Assembly (NCBI GenBank): GCA_025929585.1
Contig: JAICPY010000035.1
Span: 1-36,605, forward strand
Direction of reading: 5' to 3'
From: Steroidobacter sp.
GTDB taxonomy: Bacteria > Pseudomonadota > Gammaproteobacteria > Steroidobacterales > Steroidobacteraceae
Length of the DNA: 36,605 nt
A program made the position numbers and the translations under genes. Shown one piece after another: positions 31,520 to 36,605 of the stretch. Positions within the stretch are counted from its first letter, which is position 1; the number at the start of each line of letters is the position of its first letter. The notes beneath the pieces were generated by a model. That model worked only from the letters and a program-made list of their open reading frames with translations, searched no databases and had not been told where the DNA came from.

Positions 31520-32152
31520 TCAATGCTCACTGCGAACGCCGTCCGCGGTAACCGGCGCCACGCCCAATCGCCGCAGGATGCCGTATGCACGCGGGCTGCC
31601 TGTTTTGAGCCAGATCTCGTATAGACGCAGAATGTCTTTGTCGCTGTGCTGATGAGCCATCTCGGCGACTTCGTTCAGGACGTCCACGAGCCTTTGAAAT
31701 TTTTGAGCAAGCTCCATGAAAACGGCGGAAAACACTTGGCCACGCACGCTCCCGCGCATGCTTTCAGCCAACGTGCCGTAAGCGCGCCCGCCCATGGCGA
31801 TGTGATAATCCACATCGACGAGCTTGCGCGCAAAGCTTTGTGCGAAGAACCCTGCTATGAAAAGTGAAACGTCGCCGAGGCGGCGTAGTGTCTCATCGCG
31901 CTTCTGCGAGGTCGGCGCCTCGGAAGCCTCCGCCAACATGTGAGCGAGCGGGCGCAGCCGCACACCTTCCGGGGTTTGCTCATACAGTTCTTCGGAGCGG
32001 GAAAACATCGTCAGGACGTTGACGACGTAATGTTCGGTGTGTTCATCCACCGCGACACGCTGCTGACGCAGCGCCGTTTGAACGGAATCGTGAAAAAACT
32101 CGCGTAAGTTGGTGACCGCGAGCAAAGACTTATTCTCTACCGCATCCTCCAT
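31520..32152 (-). CDS. Uncharacterised protein, first gene of a two-gene operon
   Basis: A 210-residue protein of unknown function. It looks all-helical, with segments FHDSVQTALRQQRVAVDEHT, YVVNVLTMFSRSEELY, GDVSLFIAGFFAQSFARKLV (no obvious membrane anchor), YHIAMGGRAYGTLAESMRG and LRLYEIWLKTGSPRAYGILR. GAGGTG seven bases before ATG 32152 is a good ribosome-binding site. The operon with the next gene is well supported by spacing. Similar short operons are, to my memory, present in other proteobacteria, but I cannot name a function. Confidence 0.8.
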   Translation of the reverse strand: MEDAVENKSLLAVTNLREFFHDSVQTALRQQRVAVDEHTEHYVVNVLTMFSRSEELYEQTPEGVRLRPLAHMLAEASEAPTSQKRDETLRRLGDVSLFIAGFFAQSFARKLVDVDYHIAMGGRAYGTLAESMRGSVRGQVFSAVFMELAQKFQRLVDVLNEVAEMAHQHSDKDILRLYEIWLKTGSPRAYGILRRLGVAPVTADGVRSEH

Positions 32153-32371
32153 TACTCGACACCTCGTTCATTGCTGTTCCAACGACTATCATCCTTAGGC
32201 TTTACTTCCTTTGATCGTCACAGACTTCCAAAACTGAATTCGTATTTGCACTGTGCGGTTCCAGACTGCTCCTTACCAAACGCTCATGCAACGGGTGAGC
32301 TGTGAGATGCATCGCGGTTTTAGGTATTGGCTGCGATTGGCAGCATGGCATACCGAGTGCTAACGCATTCG
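32153..32371. other. Intergenic region upstream of the unknown operon
   Basis: No gene or clear promoter identified; presumably carries the promoter of the minus-strand operon. Local base composition is more AT-rich than the flanks. Confidence 0.35.
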
Positions 32372-32520
32372 GTGGTGATGAAAGTGATGGAGGTAAGAAG
32401 CGATACCGGGACTCACGCCAGCGCCCGGAGCGGTGGAAGCGTGAACGCAAGTCCGGTCCTGAGGTTTCCCGAGAAAATTCAGAGTGGCGAATAAGATGGA
32501 AATTCTTCTGTTTCCGTTCG

Positions 32521-32540
32521 CCCTGAGCCCGGTCGAAGGG
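32521..32540 (+). repeat. REP-like interspersed element
   Basis: CCCTGAGCCCGGTCGAAGGG resembles the widespread proteobacterial intergenic palindrome family with core CCCTGAG-CC-TCGAAGGG. This is recall of the family, not a database result. Confidence 0.5.
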
Positions 32541-32565
32541 TTCCGAAGATTCAGAATGCTTCGAC

Positions 32566-32599
32566 TCTTCTAGAAGGCTCTGTCTTCTAGAAGGCTCTG
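32566..32599. repeat. Perfect tandem duplication of 17 bp
   Basis: TCTTCTAGAAGGCTCTG is repeated twice head to tail (32566-32582, 32583-32599). Each copy contains the palindrome CTTCTAGAAG. Confidence 0.85.
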
Positions 32600-32774
32600 A
32601 AGTCAGCACGAAGGGAGCCGTGAGATCACAAGCTGCTGATTCCGGCGCCTGTCTCTGGAGAAACCTCAGGGTCCCACCGTCTTACGTTCATCACTTTCAT
32701 CACGGTCACGCTCATCACCTTCATCACCTTCATCACTTCGCGCTCCTGCGCGTCCCTGCGCACTTCGCGCAGGT

Positions 32775-32813
32775 AAAAGAAAACCCCGCGGCACTTGCGC
32801 ACCGCGGGGTTCT
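32775..32813 (-). terminator. Rho-independent terminator of RRM 2
   Basis: On the minus strand, AACCCCGCGG (plus 32802-32811) pairs with CCGCGGGGTT (plus 32782-32791), followed by a TTCTTTT-type tail. It is about 30 bp downstream of the RRM 2 stop. Confidence 0.88.
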
Positions 32814-32842
32814 CTAATCGACTGGTTTGTCGACTCGGTGTG

Positions 32843-33169
32843 TTACCAGCGACCACCGCCGCCGCCACCGCCCCCACCACCACCACCGCCGCCGCCACGA
32901 GGACCGCGACCACCACCGCCGCCACCCTGACGTTCCTGAGCTTCATTGACACGCAGCGGACGTCCGCCCATGTCTTTGCCGTTCAGGGACTGAATGGCAC
33001 GCTGCGCGTCGGCGCGTGGCATCTCCACGAAGCCGAAGCCACGCGGACGGCCCGTTTCGCGATCGTTGATCAGCGCAACGGACTCGACCGTTCCGTGTTG
33101 CTCGAACAACTGGCGAACCTGAGCTTCATCCGCCGAGAACGGCAGGTTACCCACATAGATCTTCGTCAT
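32843..33169 (-). CDS. RNA-recognition-motif RNA-binding protein with Gly-rich tail (RRM 2)
   Basis: A 108-residue single-RRM protein, paralogue of the one at 26656-26940. RNP2 IYVGNL (4-9) and RNP1 RGFGFVEM are intact; the linker NEAQERQGG leads to a tail of almost only glycine with two GRGPRGG interruptions, ending GGRW. Such Gly/Arg tails resemble cyanobacterial and proteobacterial cold-induced RRM proteins and may aid RNA binding or condensation; that is inference. ATG 33169 has only a weak AGAGAGA upstream. A long leader and own terminator suggest independent, perhaps temperature-responsive, expression. Confidence 0.93.
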   Translation of the reverse strand: MTKIYVGNLPFSADEAQVRQLFEQHGTVESVALINDRETGRPRGFGFVEMPRADAQRAIQSLNGKDMGGRPLRVNEAQERQGGGGGGRGPRGGGGGGGGGGGGGGGRW

Positions 33170-33328
33170 AACGATACAGTCTCTCTCTGAAAAAAGCCTC
33201 GAGTGCGATCATACGAACGTCACAACGAGGCCTGGTTACTAACGGGCTCCAGCCGCCGCATCACAATAGAGTCACGCATCGGTAGGTCCCAGGCCTAACG
33301 TTCGCGGTCTCGTCGGATTTTTCAGAAG

Positions 33329-33368
33329 TTGGCCGGGAAGGTGGGTCATCAATGACCCGGCTGGCCAA
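33329..33368. other. Nested hairpin in the RRM 2 leader
   Basis: Inner stem GGGTCAT/ATGACCC (33343-33349, 33352-33358) within an outer TTGGCC/GGCCAA pairing (33329-33334, 33363-33368). It lies about 165-200 nt upstream of the RRM 2 start, inside the inferred leader. It is not followed by a T-run in the minus direction. Confidence 0.6.
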
Positions 33369-33408
33369 GCCAGAGAAAAAAGCGGGCAAAGGCACAACGA
33401 ACGGCGCG

Positions 33409-33437
33409 AATGTACGCCAAACCAAAAGCCAAGGCAA
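33409..33437 (-). promoter_or_regulatory. Candidate promoter of RRM 2
   Basis: On the minus strand TTGCCT (33432-33437), 17-bp spacer, TACATT (33409-33414). The leader would be about 230 nt, like the leader of RRM 1. Confidence 0.5.
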
Positions 33438-33503
33438 TTAGCCCGCGGTCGAAGTCAACCCCGTACTAACGTAGGCATTGGGGCAGGCATCATCAAGGTG
33501 CAG

Positions 33504-34214
33504 TCACTGTTGACTTAACCCCGTCTGCTCTAGCCAAGCAGCCAACTCCATCACGGAGCTGACGGTATGCAACGGCGGCGCAATGTCCTGAGGCCAAGCT
33601 AGGCCGTCCCTGACGATCCATACCGGCTGCATACCTGCAACGCGGGCGCCGACTACGTCTATAGCGGGATCGTCGCCGACGTAGATGACCTCCTCAGGTG
33701 ATAGATCGGTGCCCTCGATCGCTTTGTGAAAGATTCGTGGGTCCGGCTTCAGCGCGCCGACGTGCCGAGCCGCGATGCTGCGCTCGAAATAAGATGCCAG
33801 GCCGATCTGCACCAGATCGGCATTCCCGTTACTCACTGTGAACAACCTATAGTTGCGCTTCAGGCGATCCAAGGCGGGTAAGACGTCTTCATAGAGCTCA
33901 ACCTGATTGCGTGCCTGAATGAAAATCTCGAATGCTTCCTCGACCATGCACTCCGCATAGCCAAACTCCTCGGCATGTTCGCGGAGCGTTTGCTTCCTCA
34001 GGAATGTGAAGTCGTGCTTCATCTGCGGGTACTTGGCGGCCGTTTGTTCACGCGCGTCCCGCATTGCTTCCACCGTAAGCGCAGCGACGACGCGCGGGTA
34101 GCGCTCAGCAAGAAATTCGTACATGGCCTGCTCGGCTTTTTTGATGACCGGCCAGACGTCCCAAAGGGTGTTATCGAGATCGAAGCAGATCGCGCGGATA
34201 GAGCGGATAGACAT
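33504..34214 (-). CDS. HAD family hydrolase (haloacid dehalogenase-like phosphatase)
   Basis: A 236-residue HAD-superfamily phosphatase. Motif I FDLDNT (residues about 10-15, nucleophile Asp), motif II in FTVSNG, motif III Lys in GALKPDP, motif IV YVGDDPAIDVVGARVAG. A helical cap between motifs I and II puts it in subfamily I. The substrate is not predictable from sequence. ATG 34214 is chosen (MSIRSIRAICFDLDNT); the frame is open further upstream, through a weak GTGTG-type repeat region, but the extra residues are not HAD-like. Confidence 0.92.
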   Translation of the reverse strand: MSIRSIRAICFDLDNTLWDVWPVIKKAEQAMYEFLAERYPRVVAALTVEAMRDAREQTAAKYPQMKHDFTFLRKQTLREHAEEFGYAECMVEEAFEIFIQARNQVELYEDVLPALDRLKRNYRLFTVSNGNADLVQIGLASYFERSIAARHVGALKPDPRIFHKAIEGTDLSPEEVIYVGDDPAIDVVGARVAGMQPVWIVRDGLAWPQDIAPPLHTVSSVMELAAWLEQTGLSQQ

Positions 34215-34289
34215 ACAGCGGGTGCGAAGTGTTTGGTGTGAAGTGCGAGCTATTGGGCGGCTTCCGGCTTGCACCCTACACATCGCGCC

Positions 34290-35459
34290 TCACGCGGCCG
34301 CGAGGCCTTTCGCGAGGTCCTCTTTCAGATCCTCGAGCGCTTCCAAACCGATCGACAATCGCAGCATGCCTTCTGTAATGCCGGCGCGTTCGCGCTCCTG
34401 CGCAGTGATACGCGAATGTGTTGTCGTCGCAGGATGAGTGATTGTCGTTTTTACATCCCCAAGGTTCGCGGTGATCGAGACCAATCGCGTGGCGTCGATG
34501 AACGACCAGGCACCGGCGCGAGCATTTTCTATCTCGAACGTGACGATACTGCCGAAGGCGGATTGCTGGCGTTTTGCCAATGCGTATTGAGGATGCGAAG
34601 TGAGCCCAGCATAGTGAACCTTGCGAACCTTGGGATGCGCCTCGAGCCATTGCGCAATGTCCAATGCGGCCGCGGATTGAGCGCGCATTCTCAACTCCAA
34701 AGTCTCCAAACCCTTCAAGAATACCCATGCGTTGAACGGACTCATGCTGGGGCCCGCCGTGCGGATGAAACCGAACACATCCTTGCCCACGATCTGGGCG
34801 TCACCGAGCACTGCGCCGCCGATGCACCGACCCTGACCATCCAGGAACTTCGTCGCTGAGTGGATCACCAAATCGGCCCCAAGCTCGAACGGCTTCTGCA
34901 AAGCCGGCGTACAGAAACAATTATCGACTACCAGCAGCACACCTCTTTCATGCGCGATGTCCGCAAGCGCGCGGATGTCCGCGATCACGGAGAGCGGATT
35001 GGACGGCGTCTCGAGATAGAACATCCGCGTGTTGGGCTTGATCGCCTCACGCCACGCATCGTTATCATCGAGACGCACGTACGTGACCTCGACACCAAAC
35101 TTGAGCAGATAGCGGTTGATCAGTGCGATGGTCGAGCCGAACACGCTTTCCGAGCACACGATGTGGTCGCCCGCTTTCAGAACGCTCATGCAGGTTGCCA
35201 GGATCGCAGCCATCCCGGATGAAGTCGCAACACAGCTCGCACCCCCCTCCATCGCGGCAAGCCGCTCCTCGAAGCAACGCACGGTTGGATTGGTAAAGCG
35301 TGAGTAGATGTTGCCTTTCTCGGTTTCATCGAACCTCGCCGCCGCCTCGGCAGCGTTGCGGAACACATAGCTCGAAGTGGTGAAGATCGGTTCGCAGTGC
35401 TCGCCCTCTTGAGTGCGAACCTGGCCGGCGCGGACTGCGAGTGTCGAAAGTTGAGTCAT
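34290..35459 (-). CDS. metZ: O-succinylhomoserine sulfhydrylase MetZ
   Basis: A 389-residue PLP enzyme of the Cys/Met metabolism family that converts O-succinylhomoserine plus sulfide to homocysteine. The PLP lysine is in SATKFLDGQG; other family motifs are NPTVRCFEERLAAMEGG, ATSSGMAAI, YLETPSNPLSVIADI and VVDNCFCTPALQKP. FDETEKGNIYSRFTNPTV near the N-terminus is typical for MetZ; cystathionine gamma-synthase or MetY cannot be excluded without a tree. ATG 35459 follows TATCCCCTTCGTTCCT, the minus-strand reading of the C-rich arm; no Shine-Dalgarno sequence. The HAD gene lies downstream on the same strand, 75 bp away. Confidence 0.92.
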   Translation of the reverse strand: MTQLSTLAVRAGQVRTQEGEHCEPIFTTSSYVFRNAAEAAARFDETEKGNIYSRFTNPTVRCFEERLAAMEGGASCVATSSGMAAILATCMSVLKAGDHIVCSESVFGSTIALINRYLLKFGVEVTYVRLDDNDAWREAIKPNTRMFYLETPSNPLSVIADIRALADIAHERGVLLVVDNCFCTPALQKPFELGADLVIHSATKFLDGQGRCIGGAVLGDAQIVGKDVFGFIRTAGPSMSPFNAWVFLKGLETLELRMRAQSAAALDIAQWLEAHPKVRKVHYAGLTSHPQYALAKRQQSAFGSIVTFEIENARAGAWSFIDATRLVSITANLGDVKTTITHPATTTHSRITAQERERAGITEGMLRLSIGLEALEDLKEDLAKGLAAA

Positions 35460-35465
35460 AGGAAC

Positions 35466-35615
35466 GAAGGGGATAGCGGATAGGGGATAGGGGATAGTGT
35501 AAGAAAAAAGAAGCGGCAGCGCGTGCTGTTTAGCCTCGGATGAGAGGTGATGTAAGTAAAAGTGCGCGATAACCCGGCTTTCCTATCCGCCATCCGCTAT
35601 CCGCTATCCCCTTCC
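35466..35615. repeat. Intergenic inverted word-repeat, GATAGGGG family, between divergent genes
   Basis: Left arm 35466-35498 (GAAGGGGATAGCGGATAGGG, GATAGGGGATAGT). Right arm 35580-35615 (TTCCTATCCGCCATCCGCTA, TCCGCTATCCCCTTCC). The loop is about 80 nt. The right arm lies about 45 bp upstream of the FIST gene start. Confidence 0.85.
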
Positions 35616-35660
35616 TTCATACTAGAATCGATTCGAACTCGCACCTACAGGGAATAGCGC

Positions 35661-36605
35661 ATGCGTTGGTCGTCCGCCGTCGATACCGATCGTTCGTTGC
35701 AGTCCGCCGTCGAGCGCGCAGCCGAAAGCGTGTTTCTTGGTTTAGGGCGCAAACACCCGGATCTGCTGATCGCGTTCGTGAGTGCGGAGCACGCGGCTCG
35801 CTTCGATACCCTCCCGGAGCTGATCCGTCGTGAGTTCGAAGGGACTCTGCTGTTTGGATGCTGTGCTCGAGGTGTGATTGGGGGCGGCCAGGAAGTCGAA
35901 GATCACCCCTCGGTGTCTCTGACCGGCGCGCTATTGCCGGGAGTCAGACTGAAGGCGGCACATTTCGATGCTGCGCAAATTCCCCCCGTGTATGCCGAGC
36001 CTCGCGTGTGGGAAGACACACTGCGGCTCACCGCCGATCAGCAGCCTTCGTTTCTGGTGCTCGCCGACCCGTATAGCTTCGAGACAGAAACCTTCTTGAA
36101 AGGACTCGATCGCGTATACCCGCTGGCGCCGAAGATCGGGGGGCTTGCCAGCGGCGCAAGGCAAGCCGGAAGCGCGGCGCTCTACGTCGGCGACAAAATC
36201 CATCGATCAGGATGTGCGCTGCTATCGATGACAGGCAACATCGAGCTCGATGCCGTCGTCGCGCAAGGATGCCGTCCGATCGGCGATCCCATGTTCGTCA
36301 CCACCGCGCATGAGAATTTGATCCGCGAGCTCGATGGGCATTCTCCGCGAGACGTGCTTGCCGATTTATTCGAACGATTGCCGCCATCCGACCGCGAAGC
36401 GTTCAGCCAGTCTTTGTTCCTTGGACTCGCAATGCGAAGCGACGCGAGCCAATACGTTCCGGGCGACTTCTTGATTCGCAACATCCTCGGCATGGATCCG
36501 CAAAGCGGCGCGTTATGGGTGAATGAGCACGTGCCGAGCAACAGCGTGGTGCAATTTCATCTGCGCGACGCCGCGACCTCGGCGCACGATCTCGAACGTA
36601 TCCTC
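35661..36605 (+). CDS. FIST-domain protein, truncated at the window edge
   Basis: An open frame of 315 residues running off the window, so the 3' end is missing. It matches FIST (N and C) sensor proteins: FCLLIAFVSAEHA-like first strand region near residue 40, the LLFGCCARGVIGGGQEVED loop (about 71-89), PSFLVLADPYSF, KIGGLASGARQAGSAALYVG and, in the C part, QGCRPIGDPMFVTTAHENLI. FIST domains are proposed to sense small molecules, often amino acids, in signalling proteins. ATG 35661 has AGGGA seven bases upstream. The gene is divergent from metZ across a repeat. Confidence 0.88.
   Translation, partial: MRWSSAVDTDRSLQSAVERAAESVFLGLGRKHPDLLIAFVSAEHAARFDTLPELIRREFEGTLLFGCCARGVIGGGQEVEDHPSVSLTGALLPGVRLKAAHFDAAQIPPVYAEPRVWEDTLRLTADQQPSFLVLADPYSFETETFLKGLDRVYPLAPKIGGLASGARQAGSAALYVGDKIHRSGCALLSMTGNIELDAVVAQGCRPIGDPMFVTTAHENLIRELDGHSPRDVLADLFERLPPSDREAFSQSLFLGLAMRSDASQYVPGDFLIRNILGMDPQSGALWVNEHVPSNSVVQFHLRDAATSAHDLERIL

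Larger units (their letters stand above)
32372..32739. repeat. Expanded GTGATG-family unit enclosing other repeats
   Basis: Left arm 32372-32398 (GTGGTGATGAAAGTGATGGA, GGTAAG). Right arm 32687-32739 (TTCATCACTTTCATCACGGT, then CATCACC/CTTCATCACC words). The loop of nearly 290 nt is the second largest and encloses a REP-like element and a 17-bp tandem duplication. The arms are weaker than in other members. Confidence 0.6.

Noticed and set aside
34214-34290. Weak GTGTG/CACAC inverted repeat between metZ and the HAD gene
   Set aside because: The GTGCGAAGTGTTTGGTGTGA and CCTACACATCGC stretches hint at a GTGTAG-family unit, but pairing is too poor to list.
34269-34859. 196-codon plus-strand ORF across the metZ 3' end
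   Set aside because: Antisense shadow of metZ, whose PLP-enzyme motifs are unambiguous.

Overview
The window looks like a chromosomal segment of a moderately GC-rich gammaproteobacterium. Bacterial A-type RNase P RNA lies next to rsmI, with lpoA and yraN diverging from it, and greB, speA (arginine decarboxylase), metZ, btuB and YpfJ/LemA/YgcG-type proteins follow. A home in or near the Nevskiales/Steroidobacterales/Xanthomonadales is my inference from gene content and order. I see no prophage, insertion sequence, tRNA, rRNA or CRISPR array.

Layout: (1) 375-744 rnpB; 824-1678 rsmI (minus); 1760-4135 lpoA and yraN; 4258-6073 a tightly coupled trio (CPXCG protein, metzincin-like membrane protein, B12/iron-type ABC ATPase). 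(2) 6095-10099 an inositol-monophosphatase-family gene, then a cobalamin riboswitch with its own promoter, btuB and a PduO-type adenosyltransferase, i.e. a B12 uptake and activation block. (3) 10201-18707, all minus: an orphan phage-tail-sheath-like protein, a YpfJ-type metallopeptidase, a LysM-L,D-transpeptidase lipoprotein, lemA with two TPM-domain genes, and an M13 metallopeptidase lipoprotein. (4) 19113-24057: a small terminator-equipped ORF, greB, an unknown helical protein, homospermidine synthase, a GST and a rhodanese; speA (24222-26174) completes the entry to polyamine synthesis. (5) 26656-32152: an RRM protein, a lipoprotein methyltransferase coupled to an AstE-like deacylase, a NUDIX hydrolase, a small conserved protein and a two-gene unknown operon. 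(6) 32843-36605: a second RRM protein, a HAD hydrolase, metZ and a truncated FIST-domain gene.

The most striking property is between the genes. I count 22 junctions filled by the same kind of element: a 5' arm of short G-rich words (7-15 bp, repeated 2-11 times), a loop of about 15-310 nt, and a 3' arm of the reverse-complement words. Five word families occur (GTGACGG; GATAGGGGATAGCG; GTGATGAG; GTGTAGACG; AGTCCGCAGTCCG), interspersed along the window. The inner edge of the 3' arm is marked by TCTGAC in ten junctions across three families, sometimes mirrored by GTCAGA at the end of the 5' arm. Stop codons of many genes lie inside the arms, the last residues of several proteins are encoded by repeat words, and C-rich arms abut start codons in place of a Shine-Dalgarno sequence. 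Two arrays match G-quadruplex motifs on the sense strand just after a stop codon. Heptamer-type arrays in Xanthomonadaceae-like genomes come to mind from memory, but I know of no description of this five-family system with a shared core. The second notable item is the orphan contractile-sheath homologue at 10201-11844.
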